64,000 bases of DNA from Tsuneonella litorea (lineage in GTDB: Bacteria; Pseudomonadota; Alphaproteobacteria; Sphingomonadales; Sphingomonadaceae): positions 304,839-368,838 of the forward strand of contig NZ_JAOAMV010000005.1 of NCBI RefSeq assembly GCF_025154015.1, written 5' to 3'. Position 1 is the stretch's first letter. The number at the start of each line of letters is the position of its first letter. The position numbers and the translations under genes were made by a program. Below are positions 1 through 8,274 of this stretch, one piece after another. The notes beneath the pieces were generated by a model, which saw nothing but the letters and a program-made list of their open reading frames with translations, had not been told where the DNA came from and did no database searches.

Positions 1-69
1 CGGCCGCGGGAAGCGGCGCTTCCGCCGCTCACAATCCGATCATTCCAAATAGACATCAGGAGAAATCAG

Positions 70-345
70 ATGACACCGATCAAGATAATGACACTTTCCG
101 CCGCCGGGCTCGGCCTTGCGATCGGCTTGAGCGTCCCCGCCGCCGCCCAGACCAAGGATTACCAGGCCAAGTCGCCCGAGGTTGTCGAGCGGAACGCGCA
201 GGGCAAGGCGATCAAGGTGAAGGTCGGAGAAACCGTCTATGACGTCTGCATGTCCGAGAAGCAGGATCACTGCATCAACCCCCGGGCTGCCGGACTGAAC
301 TGGGGCGACCGACCGCTGGGCTACTGGCCCGGCAATCGAAGTTGA
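70..345 (+). CDS. Small exported protein of unknown function
   Basis: A 91-residue protein. A typical Sec signal peptide covers about residues 1-26 and ends at an AAA-Q type cleavage site, so the mature part is a periplasmic or secreted peptide of about 65 residues. The mature part has two cysteines (in VCMSEKQDHC) that could form a disulfide, and a Trp/Gly/Pro-rich C-terminus. The start is well supported: an AGGAG motif lies 7 bases upstream of the ATG. A strong terminator follows immediately, so this looks like a single-gene transcript. I do not recognise a family or function. Confidence 0.75.
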   Translation: MTPIKIMTLSAAGLGLAIGLSVPAAAQTKDYQAKSPEVVERNAQGKAIKVKVGETVYDVCMSEKQDHCINPRAAGLNWGDRPLGYWPGNRS

Positions 346-369
346 GTTCGCCATCCAGACCCTTGAAGG

Positions 370-400
370 AGCCCCGGCGTCGATTGCCGGGGCTTCTTTT
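370..400 (+). terminator. Rho-independent terminator after the small exported protein
   Basis: A 9-bp perfect GC-rich stem (AGCCCCGGC / GCCGGGGCT) with a 7-base loop is followed by TCTTTT. It lies 25 bases past the stop of the plus-strand gene and abuts the end of the convergent gene. Confidence 0.8.
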
Positions 401-1383
401 CATTGGGGAGCCGCAAGTGGCGCGGCGCACAGCCTGGCGAACAACGCGCGATGGTCCGATCCGTTGTCGGGAAGCACCTCGAACGCGGCGACCTTCAGTC
501 GCCCCTTGACCATGAACTGGTCGAGCGGCCAGCCGAGCAGCAGGAAATCGGCCGGGAAAGTGGGAAACGTGCCCCGTCCGATCCGCGGATCCTGCCAGGC
601 GCCCGTCTGGCGAAACTTCGTCGTCGTGCGCGACCAGGGCACGTCGTTGAAATCGCCCATCACGAATGCGTCCGGGAGTCGGTCGGGCGTCTGAATGCCC
701 GCCCTGACGATGTTTTCGTCCCGGAGTTCGGTGTTCCATCCGGGCAGGGGAGGCTTGGGATGAAGGCCGATGAACTCGATCGGGTTCGCCCCCTGCGGCT
801 GGACCGTCGCGTACAGCGTAGGGGTGTCGCGATAGGTGTTCTCGACGATGTTCGCCTTGAGGACCGGCAGCCGGGTAGCGAAGACCATGCCGAAAGCCTC
901 GGGCTGCGGGTGCCGCTGGACCGCGGGATAGGTCGACAGGACCGGCTCGAGGGCCTCGATCCACCGCCGGTCGGTTTCGACCAGCAACAACAGGTCCGGG
1001 TCATAGCGTGCGATCTGCGCCGCGATGCGGTCGTGGTCGTCGTTCTCGACCTTGACGTTGACGGACATGGCGGAAAAGCACCCCGGACCGGCGCCCGGGC
1101 GGTTATCTTCCAGCGCGATCTGTTCCCGCGCGATCGGCCAGTAGGGCCAGACCCGCCACGCGTTGATGCCGATGGTGAGCGCCAGGCAGGCTATTGCCAC
1201 AGCGCGTGCGCGCGATTCAGCAAACAGGGACAACACGACAAGGAAGACCGATGCGAAAATCAGCGGTTCGCGCACAAGGTCGAGCGTTCTTATGAACCAG
1301 GCATCGCTTGGAATCAGTGAAACGAGAGAGGAAATGAGCATCACCACTGCAATGGTCACCAGAACTCTCGCAAGGATTCTCAC
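400..1383 (-). CDS. Endonuclease/exonuclease/phosphatase family membrane-anchored protein
   Basis: A 327-residue protein. Hydrophobic segments in the first 85 or so residues (one near the N-terminus, others around residues 40-60 and 65-85) anchor it in the inner membrane. The rest is an EEP-superfamily domain with the expected landmarks: a central acidic segment (LLLLVETD), the Asp/Asn pair in MGDFNDVPWS, and the C-terminal GSDHRALFA motif carrying the catalytic Asp-His. The family hydrolyses phosphodiester or phosphomonoester bonds with Mg2+. The substrate cannot be read from sequence and may be nucleic acid, lipid or sugar phosphate. The gene is monocistronic and converges with the upstream small gene. 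Confidence 0.85.
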   Translation of the reverse strand: MRILARVLVTIAVVMLISSLVSLIPSDAWFIRTLDLVREPLIFASVFLVVLSLFAESRARAVAIACLALTIGINAWRVWPYWPIAREQIALEDNRPGAGPGCFSAMSVNVKVENDDHDRIAAQIARYDPDLLLLVETDRRWIEALEPVLSTYPAVQRHPQPEAFGMVFATRLPVLKANIVENTYRDTPTLYATVQPQGANPIEFIGLHPKPPLPGWNTELRDENIVRAGIQTPDRLPDAFVMGDFNDVPWSRTTTKFRQTGAWQDPRIGRGTFPTFPADFLLLGWPLDQFMVKGRLKVAAFEVLPDNGSDHRALFARLCAAPLAAPQ

Positions 1384-1597
1384 TTTTTCCGCTCTCCTCT
1401 ACGGTTCTCCTGCCTTCGACATGAAGTGAAAGGGCTGACAGCCGTTCGCTCCAAGATAGGTTTTTTCGGCTGCATTTGCGAACTTTTTTCCGGAGTCGCG
1501 AGATCCGATGCCGCTCGCCGGATGTCGCCGCAATCCGCCCCGGCCCGGCCCACCTCCGATCAGGAGAAGACGCCAGCTATCCTGAAAATGGGGGAAG

Positions 1598-1673
1598 TGG
1601 TGCCTCGGGGCGGATTCGAACCACCGACACTGCGATTTTCAGTCGCATGCTCTACCAACTGAGCTACCGAGGC
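1598..1673 (-). tRNA. tRNA-Phe (anticodon GAA)
   Basis: Read on the minus strand, the 76 bases fold as a cloverleaf. The acceptor GCCTCGG pairs with CCGAGGC, the D arm contains TAGCTCAGTTGGTAGAGCA, the anticodon loop is CTGAAAA with anticodon GAA, and the T arm contains GGTTCGAATCC. The discriminator is A and the terminal CCA is encoded. The closely matching D-arm and T-arm consensus makes this certain. It lies downstream of yacG on the same strand and may be cotranscribed with the infA operon. Confidence 0.97.
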
Positions 1674-1755
1674 AGGTACTTCCGCGCCGGGGCAAGGGCA
1701 CACCGGCGGTTGGCGAGGCGGCGCTATGGCGGCGCTTGGCCCGGTTGGCAAGGGG

Positions 1756-1932
1756 TCAATCGGACTCTTCGCGCACGATCTCTTCCGGATCCGCTGGGCG
1801 GCCGGGAACCGCGTATCCATCGGAGAACCAGCGCGCGAGGTCGCGGTCCTTGCAGCGGGTCGAACAGAAGGGCGCGTGCGCTTCGCTGCGCGGCTTCTTG
1901 CAGATCGGGCAGAGGCGGGCGGCGGCTGTCAT
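1756..1932 (-). CDS. yacG: DNA gyrase inhibitor / zinc-binding protein YacG
   Basis: A 58-residue zinc protein with the YacG four-cysteine pattern: CPIC at residues 8-11, then Cys23 and Cys27, followed by the family-typical KDRDLARWFSDGYAVPG. In other proteobacteria YacG binds GyrB and inhibits DNA gyrase. The start is fixed by the ATGA overlap with the stop of the upstream ribonuclease gene, which implies translational coupling. A longer in-frame reading exists upstream but would run into the ribonuclease coding region. It is the last protein gene of the infA-maf-RNase-yacG operon. Confidence 0.93.
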   Translation of the reverse strand: MTAAARLCPICKKPRSEAHAPFCSTRCKDRDLARWFSDGYAVPGRPADPEEIVREESD

Positions 1933-2885
1933 CGCGGCACGATCTGGGCATGGCCCCCGTCGAGTGCAAGCGAATGATCGGCCTCGAGCCGGACTTCGCG
2001 GCCGGTTCGGCGGGACAGTTCGGCCAGCCACTCGGGCCGCAGCGCGGCAAGGACCGCCGAATGCGCGGTCAGCCGGATCGCGCCCGCTCCCTCGGTTCCC
2101 TCGCCCCGCCGCAGCAAGAGCCGGGCCGCCGCTGCCGCCCGGTGGTGTGCCAGCCTATGAAGCAGCGACGGGCCGGTGCTGCGGGCGACGAGCTGGACGA
2201 AGCCGAAGCCGTTCATCGCCGTACGCTCGTGCGGCCAGCCGTCGAGCACGTCGGCCAGCGCGGAATCGACCGCCTGACGGTCTGCCTTCGCAGCGAGCGT
2301 GGGAAAGTCGATCCCGATGGACCCGCCGAGCGCGAAGTGGCGCAATGCGCGGCCGATCGACGGCACCGCTGCCAGCGCCAGCTCGCGGGGAGGCAGGGTT
2401 CCGTCGATGTCGATCACGGTCATGCCCGGCGTGATCGCGAACAACAGGGCGCCGTTCGGAAATGGCACCTCGCCTTCCCACGCCGCGCCCCAAAGCTCCT
2501 CCCACAGGCCCGGGGGGAAGCGCCGCACCGGCCTTCCGGTCTCGAATGCATCGCCCTCGCGGGCCGCGGGTTCGCGGTCCGTCCAGCGGCCCTGTGCCTG
2601 TTTCAGCCGGCCGCGCTCGGCCATGGCGGCCCGGGTGATCTCGACCCGTATCGCCGCGCCCTCGCTCGCCGCGCGGGGGAGCCGGTCGACCAGGATCGCC
2701 GCGCCATCGTCGGTCATCGCAAGCCCGCGCGGGGAGCCGGCGGGCCGCTGGACGAGCGTGGCCCCCACGGTGTCGCCGGCGCGCAGTTCTCCCGGCCATC
2801 GCACTTCGGCGGCGACCACGCGGTCGTTTTCGACGAGCAAGGCCCGGTCTTCGCCGATCCCGCGCTCGACCAGCCACTCAGCCAA
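1929..2885 (-). CDS. Ribonuclease E/G family protein (short form)
   Basis: About 318 residues, resembling the catalytic core of RNase E/G in a short form found in Sphingomonadales. Visible landmarks are an N-terminal EDRALLVEND-like strand, the ITPGMTVIDIDGT segment (the metal-binding region of the RNase E/G fold) and a GGSIGIDFP motif. It lacks the long C-terminal scaffold of RNase E. The start is probably the TTG at 2885, which overlaps the last codons of maf; the longer upstream reading lies inside maf and has shadow-like composition. RNA processing or decay is the likely role. The family assignment is firmer than the exact start. Confidence 0.82.
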   Translation of the reverse strand: MAEWLVERGIGEDRALLVENDRVVAAEVRWPGELRAGDTVGATLVQRPAGSPRGLAMTDDGAAILVDRLPRAASEGAAIRVEITRAAMAERGRLKQAQGRWTDREPAAREGDAFETGRPVRRFPPGLWEELWGAAWEGEVPFPNGALLFAITPGMTVIDIDGTLPPRELALAAVPSIGRALRHFALGGSIGIDFPTLAAKADRQAVDSALADVLDGWPHERTAMNGFGFVQLVARSTGPSLLHRLAHHRAAAAARLLLRRGEGTEGAGAIRLTAHSAVLAALRPEWLAELSRRTGREVRLEADHSLALDGGHAQIVPR

Positions 2886-3447
2886 TGGCAAATCCCGCTG
2901 CCTTGAGCAGGGCGCGCGTTTCGAACAGGGGCAGGCCGACGACGCCCGAGTGGCTGCCCGCGATCCACGCGACCAGCCCTTCGGCGGCGCCCTGGATCGC
3001 ATATCCGCCCGCCTTGCCATGCCATTCGCCGCCAGCAAGATAGGCGGCGATCTCTTCGTGCGACAGGCGCTTGAAGCGGACCTGGGTTTCGCTCAGCCGC
3101 TCGCGCACCGTCCCGTCCGGGCCACGCAGCGCGATGGCCGACAGGACGCGGTGGCGTCGGCCGGACAGCAGTTCGAGGCAGGCCCGCGCGGTCGCCTCGT
3201 CCTCCGCCTTGGGCAGGATCCGGCGTCCGGCAGCAACGACGGTGTCGCCGGCCAGCACGAAGGCGTGGCCGTCGGCGGCGGCATTGGCCTTCTCGCGCGC
3301 CATGCGCCGCGCGTAGTCGCGCGGCAGTTCGCCCTTGCGCGGCGTCTCGTCGATGTCGGCGGGGACGACCCGCAGCGGCTCGACGCCGAGCCGCGCCAGC
3401 AGCTCGCGGCGACGCGGACTGGCGGATGCGAGGACGAGATCGGGCAT
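2878..3447 (-). CDS. maf: Maf-family nucleotide pyrophosphatase
   Basis: A 189-residue protein spanning the full Maf length. It opens with the signature LVLASASPRRRELL, followed by DIDETP, REKA and AGDTVV segments and the C-terminal AGGYAIQG motif. The family hydrolyses non-canonical or selected NTPs (dTTP, UTP, modified pyrimidines) to monophosphates. The AIQG motif resembles the dTTP/UTP subfamily, but subfamily assignment is inference. It lies 18 bases downstream of infA, and its 3' end overlaps the start of the ribonuclease gene, so it is part of the same leftward operon. Confidence 0.93.
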   Translation of the reverse strand: MPDLVLASASPRRRELLARLGVEPLRVVPADIDETPRKGELPRDYARRMAREKANAAADGHAFVLAGDTVVAAGRRILPKAEDEATARACLELLSGRRHRVLSAIALRGPDGTVRERLSETQVRFKRLSHEEIAAYLAGGEWHGKAGGYAIQGAAEGLVAWIAGSHSGVVGLPLFETRALLKAAGFAIG

Positions 3448-3465
3448 GGCAGCCCGCCGCTCGCG

Positions 3466-3711
3466 TTACTGCGGCCCGGGGCCGCCGCGTCCCGGCATGA
3501 AGCGGTAGGTAATCCGGCCCTTGGTCAGGTCGTACGGCGTCAGTTCGACGAGCACTTCGTCGCCGGTCAGCACGCGAATGCGGTTCTTGCGCATCTTGCC
3601 GGCGGTGTGGCCGAGGATCTCGTGGCCGTTCTCGAGCTCAACCCGGAACATCGCGTTCGGGAGCAGCTCCACCACCCGCCCGCGCATTTCGAGGAGTTCT
3701 TCCTTGGCCAT
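3466..3711 (-). CDS. infA: Translation initiation factor IF-1
   Basis: An 81-residue S1-fold protein, slightly longer than the usual 72 because of a Gly/Pro-rich tail (GRGGPGPQ). It starts [11 protein letters not shown] and contains the conserved [30 protein letters not shown] core and the [14 protein letters not shown] end, all diagnostic of bacterial IF-1. It acts at the ribosomal A site during initiation. It is the first gene of the leftward infA-maf-RNase-yacG operon. The 206-bp region upstream is shared with the divergent TonB receptor gene and should contain both promoters. Confidence 0.97.
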   Translation of the reverse strand: MAKEELLEMRGRVVELLPNAMFRVELENGHEILGHTAGKMRKNRIRVLTGDEVLVELTPYDLTKGRITYRFMPGRGGPGPQ

Positions 3712-3917
3712 GTAGCTCGTCGGTTCCTTTGCGTAGGTTGGTCGAATTGGAGGCCGCCCTTAGACGCAGGGGCTGGAAAAGGAAAGCGCTCGCGTCATTT
3801 GCGGGAAAGGTTTGCGCGACAAAAAGTTACTCGGCGAAGGGTTGCTCCGGCCGAGGCTGATCCGCAAAGCGCCCCCGGGCAGAATGTTACGGCCGAATTT
3901 CGAGGATCGACAACACC

Positions 3918-6794
3918 TTGCGCTCTCTAACTACCGTTTCGCTGATCGCCCTGGCGTGCGCCGGCCCGACTCTCGCTCAGGACGCCGCCCCGCTTGCGCA
4001 GGCCGTGCCGTCCGAACCGTCGGAAGCAGGCCCGGGTCCGGGCGACGAGATCGTCGTGATCGCCGAGCGCATTCCCGGCCAGGTCGACACGGACGTCCCT
4101 CCTGTCCTCGAGCTGGAGGAAAAGGACATCGCGGCCTACGGCGCGACCTCGATCGCCGACCTGGTCGCCCAGCTGTCGCCGCAGGTCGGCTCGGGGCGCG
4201 GCCGGGGCGGGCGGCCCGTGTTCCTCGTCAACGGCCAGCGCATCTCCAGCTTCCGGGAGATGGGCCGCTATCCCCCCGAGGCGATCCGCAAGGTCGAAGT
4301 GCTGCCCGAGGAAGTGGCGGTCCAGTTCGGTTATCCGCCCGACCAGCGGGTGATCAATTTCATCCTCAAGCCGAACTTTGCCAGCCGCGAAATCGAGGCC
4401 GAATACGGGATGCCGGTTCGTGGCGGCTACAGCGCGCAGGAGCTGGAAGGCTCGATCCTCAGCATCGATGGCCAGCGCCGCCTGAACGCCAGCATCGACT
4501 ACCGCCGCAAGAGCCCTCTGACCGAGGCCGAACGCGGGATCGTCCAGTCGGTGCCGACCGATCCAGCGGTCGCGGCCGCCGGGCTCGACCCGGCCGACTT
4601 CCGCACGCTCGTTTCGCGCGAGGACAGCATCGAGGCCAACGCCACGATGACCCAGGGACTCGGCGAGATGGGCAAGGGCGGCCAGTTGACGCTGAACGGC
4701 CAGGTCAGCCGCGTGGTGCGCGACAGCCTGTCGGGGATCGACGCCGTCACCCTCGACCCGATCGAGCGGCACACCGCGACCGATGCCTATGCCTTGGGAA
4801 GCGCGTACAATACCGGGCTGGGGGACTGGCGCCTGTCGGCCACGCTCGACGCCAACCGCACCGATTCGGACAGCCGGATCGACCGTCGCGGCGGAGGCGG
4901 CACCGACCGCGCTCTCAGCCGAACATGGTCGGCCGATCCCAAGGTCACGCTGGCCGGCTCGCCGTTCGCGCTGCCGGCGGGGACCGCGAACCTGACACTC
5001 GATGCCGGATACGACTGGGACCGCATCGAGAGCACCGATTCGCGCAACGCTGCGCTCGGCGAAACGCGGCTCACCCGCGGGAATCTCAACGGCGGCGCAA
5101 GCCTGAGCCTGCCCATCGCCAGCCGCCGCGACAACGTGCTTGCCGCGATCGGCGACCTGTCGGTCAACTTCGGCGGGGGTGTCGACCGCCTGTCAGACTT
5201 CGGCACGCTCACCGACTGGAATGCGGGGCTGAACTGGAAGCCGCTCGAAAGGCTGTCGCTGCAGGCGAGCGTCATCGGACGCAAGGCCGCGCCCGGACTC
5301 GGCCAACTCGGCAGCCCGACGATCGTCGACGTCAACGTGCCCGTCTACGACTTCACCACCGGGCAGACGGTGCTCGCGACGGTGACTACCGGTGGCAACC
5401 CCGATCTCAAGGCGGAAACGCAGCGCGACATCAAGCTGTCGGCGAACTACGAGCTCGACCTGTTCGATCGGGCGAACCTCCTCGTCGAATACTACCGCAA
5501 CCGCTCGACGGACACGACCGAGAGCTTCCCGTTGCTCACGCCCACAATCGAGGCCGCTTTCCCGGACCGCGTGACGCGGGCGGCCGACGGCACGCTGCTC
5601 GCACTCGATCGCCGTCCGGTGACCTTCAGCGAGCGCACGTCGTCGCGCGTGCGTTATGGGGTCAATTTCTTCGGCCGCGTGGGCAAGGCGGCTCCTCAGG
5701 GCGAACGGCCCGCCCGCGGTGGCGGATTCGAGGGGGCGCCCGCGTCCGCTCCAGCCGCCGGGGGCGCGCCGAGCGGGGCTGCGGCGGGGCCGGGCGCAGG
5801 GGCGTTCGATCCCGCGCGCTTCGCCGAAATGCGGGTGAAGTTCTGTGCGACGCCCGATGGCGAGGTGCCCGATCTTTCGGGCGTCCCCGCCCCGATGGTC
5901 GAACGACTCAAGGGCGACGACGGACAAGTCGATCCGGCCAGGGTCGCGGCGCTCAAGGCGCGGTTCTGCGCGGCTGACGGGACGCCCCGCGAAGGGGGCG
6001 GCCCGGCCCGCCTGACGCCGGAACGATTCGCCGCGCTCAGGTCCGCGCTCGGTTGCGGAGAGGACGGCAAGGAGCCGGACGTCTCGGCTTTGCCGCCCGA
6101 ACTGGTCGATCGGCTCAAGCGGCCCGATGGCACGATCGACCCGGAGCGCCTTGGCGAGCTGCGGACGCGCATCTGCGCTATCCCCGCACCCGCGGCGGGC
6201 GAAGGGGGGCGCGGTCCGGGCGGCGAGGGCGATCGGCGATCCGGCGGCGGCGCTCGCGGCAGCGGCGGACCGGGGCCGATGTTCGGCGGACGCGGCGGCG
6301 ACGGACAGGGCCGCTGGAACCTGTCGGTCTATCACACGATCCAGCTCGACAATTCGGTCCTCGTCGCGCCCGGCGGCCCGTTCCTCGACCTGCTCGGCGG
6401 CGACGGCCTCAGCGACGGAGGGATACCGCGGCACGCGCTCGAGTTCGAAGGCGGGCTGTTCAAGGGCGGCATCGGGGCGCGCCTGTCGGGCCGGTACGCC
6501 GGCGCGACGACGGTAAAGGGCAGCGGCCTGCCGGGATCGAGCGACCTGCGCTTCGGTCCGCTCGCGACGTTCGACCTGCGCTTCTTCATGAACCTCGAAC
6601 AGCAGGAATGGCTGACCGGAAAGGACGGTCCCGGCGTGTTCAAGGGCATGCGCTTCGGCCTGCGCGCCAACAACCTGTTCGATGCGCACCAGCGCGTCAC
6701 CGACGAGAATGGCGCGGTTCCGCTGCGCTACCAGCCGGGCCTTATCGATCCGGTCGGGCGCTATTTCGAGATCGAGCTGCGCAAGCTGTTCTGA
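3918..6794 (+). CDS. TonB-dependent receptor with a cysteine-repeat insertion
   Basis: A 958-residue outer-membrane receptor. A signal peptide spans residues 1-20 (cut after TLA-Q). A short plug domain (about 45-160) contains FLVNGQRISSF and the IRKVEVLPEEVAVQFG segment. A beta-barrel follows and ends in the aromatic C-terminus EIELRKLF typical of outer-membrane proteins. The start appears to be TTG, because no in-frame ATG precedes the signal peptide. Residues of about 590-795 form a low-complexity Gly/Ala/Pro region holding duplicated Cys-containing repeats, which is not standard for the family. The ligand is unknown. It is transcribed divergently from infA and is the only gene on its strand here. 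Confidence 0.88.
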   Translation: MRSLTTVSLIALACAGPTLAQDAAPLAQAVPSEPSEAGPGPGDEIVVIAERIPGQVDTDVPPVLELEEKDIAAYGATSIADLVAQLSPQVGSGRGRGGRPVFLVNGQRISSFREMGRYPPEAIRKVEVLPEEVAVQFGYPPDQRVINFILKPNFASREIEAEYGMPVRGGYSAQELEGSILSIDGQRRLNASIDYRRKSPLTEAERGIVQSVPTDPAVAAAGLDPADFRTLVSREDSIEANATMTQGLGEMGKGGQLTLNGQVSRVVRDSLSGIDAVTLDPIERHTATDAYALGSAYNTGLGDWRLSATLDANRTDSDSRIDRRGGGGTDRALSRTWSADPKVTLAGSPFALPAGTANLTLDAGYDWDRIESTDSRNAALGETRLTRGNLNGGASLSLPIASRRDNVLAAIGDLSVNFGGGVDRLSDFGTLTDWNAGLNWKPLERLSLQASVIGRKAAPGLGQLGSPTIVDVNVPVYDFTTGQTVLATVTTGGNPDLKAETQRDIKLSANYELDLFDRANLLVEYYRNRSTDTTESFPLLTPTIEAAFPDRVTRAADGTLLALDRRPVTFSERTSSRVRYGVNFFGRVGKAAPQGERPARGGGFEGAPASAPAAGGAPSGAAAGPGAGAFDPARFAEMRVKFCATPDGEVPDLSGVPAPMVERLKGDDGQVDPARVAALKARFCAADGTPREGGGPARLTPERFAALRSALGCGEDGKEPDVSALPPELVDRLKRPDGTIDPERLGELRTRICAIPAPAAGEGGRGPGGEGDRRSGGGARGSGGPGPMFGGRGGDGQGRWNLSVYHTIQLDNSVLVAPGGPFLDLLGGDGLSDGGIPRHALEFEGGLFKGGIGARLSGRYAGATTVKGSGLPGSSDLRFGPLATFDLRFFMNLEQQEWLTGKDGPGVFKGMRFGLRANNLFDAHQRVTDENGAVPLRYQPGLIDPVGRYFEIELRKLF
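5808..6190 (+). repeat. Tandem coding repeat inside the TonB receptor
   Basis: Two degenerate protein repeats of about 60 residues, with starts about 205 bases apart. The first (from 5808) reads roughly DPARFAEMRVKFCATPDG, then PDLS, VERLK and VDPARVAALKARFCA. The second (from about 6013) reads TPERFAALRSALGCGEDG, then PDVS, VDRLK and IDPERLGELRTRICA. Each unit contains two Pro-x-Arg...Cys motifs, giving four evenly placed cysteines. Gly/Ala/Pro-rich stretches flank both sides. The repeats sit where a barrel loop or turn would be. Confidence 0.7.
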
Positions 6795-6804
6795 CTCGCG
6801 GCGC

Positions 6805-7401
6805 TCAATCGGTCGCTGCGGCCTGCTCGTCGGCCCATGCCCGCTGCTCGGCAATCCAGGCGTCGCGCGCGGCGAACCAGTCAGCGCGGCGCCTGGCCCA
6901 GTCCGAGGCGCTGAGGGGCATGGCCTCGCTCAGCCACTGGGCGCGCTGGTCGGCCATCGTCGCCTTGTCGAAACCGAATGCCTTGCCCCACGCCGCCAGG
7001 TCCTTTTCAAGCGCGTTGCGCAGTGCCTTCGGCGATTGGGCAAGGGCCTTGCCGGCCTGTGCGGCCTCGGCATCGCCGAGCGCCTCGATCCTTCGCTGGC
7101 TGGACGCGCCGACGTACGAATCGAGTGCGTCCCGATAGGCGAGTGCCTGCCGCGCGCGGGCCGATTGCGCCACGCTGACTTCGCCATTTCGGCCATTGCC
7201 GCGTTCGGCGAGCTTGTTTTCGGCGAGGGTCCGCGGGTCCCTGGCCTGCATCGGGATATCGTCGCCGATCGAACGGGTGTCGATCCGCGCACGGGCGTTC
7301 TCGGCGGCGGGGGTAGGCGTAGGGGCGCCCAGTACCTGTCCCGCAGCTGGTCCAGCGAGCGCGGCGGCCACCAGTCCCATCAGCATCGAAATCTTGCGCA
7401 T
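6805..7401 (-). CDS. Exported protein of unknown function
   Basis: About 198 residues from the ATG at 7401; a GTG 18 bases upstream is an alternative start. The N-terminus MRKISMLMGLVAAALAGPAAGQ is a clear Sec signal peptide. The mature part is Ala/Arg/Gln-rich, predicted mostly helical, with repeated Trp residues near the end (SDWARRRADWFAARDAWIAEQRAWADEQ). It has no cysteines and no membrane segments, so a soluble periplasmic helical protein is likely. It is convergent with the TonB receptor gene, 10 bases apart. I do not recognise a family. Confidence 0.72.
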   Translation of the reverse strand: MRKISMLMGLVAAALAGPAAGQVLGAPTPTPAAENARARIDTRSIGDDIPMQARDPRTLAENKLAERGNGRNGEVSVAQSARARQALAYRDALDSYVGASSQRRIEALGDAEAAQAGKALAQSPKALRNALEKDLAAWGKAFGFDKATMADQRAQWLSEAMPLSASDWARRRADWFAARDAWIAEQRAWADEQAAATD

Positions 7402-7479
7402 GGGGCCAATCCCTCTCACGCCGGTTCCGCACGATGCTAGCGCGCAGGCATCTGCCCGATCAAGTCCGCTTGCTGGCTG

Positions 7480-8274
7480 CTAGTGCAGGCGCGCCTTGGG
7501 AAAGGCCAGCCCGGCCAGTCCGCGCGGCTCGAACGGCGTCCACCGGCCTTCGGGCTGGGCGAGCCTGTCGGCGATCGCGAGCATGACCGCGGGGTTCACG
7601 CCCAGGCCCACGTGGCTGGCGAACACCTCGATATTCTCTGTCTGGGGATTGCGGCCAGGGCGCTGGACCGATCCGCGCCAGTGAACCACGCCATCGGCCT
7701 TGGTCAGGATCGAGGTCGTCGGGACCGGCGGCGCTTCGGCGAGCTTGCGGAACTTGCCGTGCTTCAACGGCTCGGGCTCTCGCCCGTTGAGAAGCTCGAA
7801 CAGGTGCCGGGCGTTCGAATGGTTGCGGTCGTCGCTGATCGGGCTGCCGAGGGTGATCACCTGGCGGACCCTGTCCGGCGCCAGCTTGGCAAGTTCGCGC
7901 GCGAATACACCGCCCAGGCTCCAGCCGACGATGCTCACCTTGCCGCCGGTGCGCCCGTGGAGTTCCTCGACGCATCCCATCATCGCCTGGACGCGCCCGT
8001 TGTCGACCCGCAGGTTGCGGCCGAGCTTCCAGCCAACCGCGTCATAGCCGAGCTGAGACAGGAGCCGGCGCATCGGCCCGGTCGAGCTGTCGCTTGCGAG
8101 GAAACCGGGAAGCACGAGAACGCCGTGACCGTCGCCGCGCGGCAGGAACGACAGCAGCGGTCGCAGCGCGACGAAGGCGGCCAGCTCGCCGAGCGCGCGG
8201 CTGGGCTCTGTCAGCGCCAGCAGGCGGCTCGGCGGGCGGGCGCTGGGGCCCCGGGTGGCGGTTGTTGCTGTCAC
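7480..8274 (-). CDS. Alpha/beta-hydrolase, lipase-like
   Basis: A 264-residue alpha/beta-hydrolase. The nucleophile elbow GWSLGG puts the catalytic Ser at about residue 119, after VLVLPGFLASDSS (oxyanion region). A C-terminal SHVGLGVNP segment supplies the probable catalytic His. The GTG start is decided by the GTGA overlap with the stop of the upstream acyltransferase gene, so the two are translationally coupled. The pairing with a wax-ester/triacylglycerol synthase suggests it acts on neutral lipid or acyl esters. That is inference from context; the family alone covers lipases and esterases generally. Confidence 0.88.
   Translation of the reverse strand: MTATTATRGPSARPPSRLLALTEPSRALGELAAFVALRPLLSFLPRGDGHGVLVLPGFLASDSSTGPMRRLLSQLGYDAVGWKLGRNLRVDNGRVQAMMGCVEELHGRTGGKVSIVGWSLGGVFARELAKLAPDRVRQVITLGSPISDDRNHSNARHLFELLNGREPEPLKHGKFRKLAEAPPVPTTSILTKADGVVHWRGSVQRPGRNPQTENIEVFASHVGLGVNPAVMLAIADRLAQPEGRWTPFEPRGLAGLAFPKARLH

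Noticed and set aside
1598..1673. tRNA-Phe as an attachment site for an integrated element
   Set aside because: No integrase, no direct repeat of the tRNA 3' end and no atypical composition next to it.
5193..6854. A long open frame antisense to the TonB receptor (about 550 codons)
   Set aside because: Long antisense frames are frequent in GC-rich DNA. The peptide is rich in Arg/Glu/Ala without recognisable motifs, while the sense strand encodes a clear receptor.
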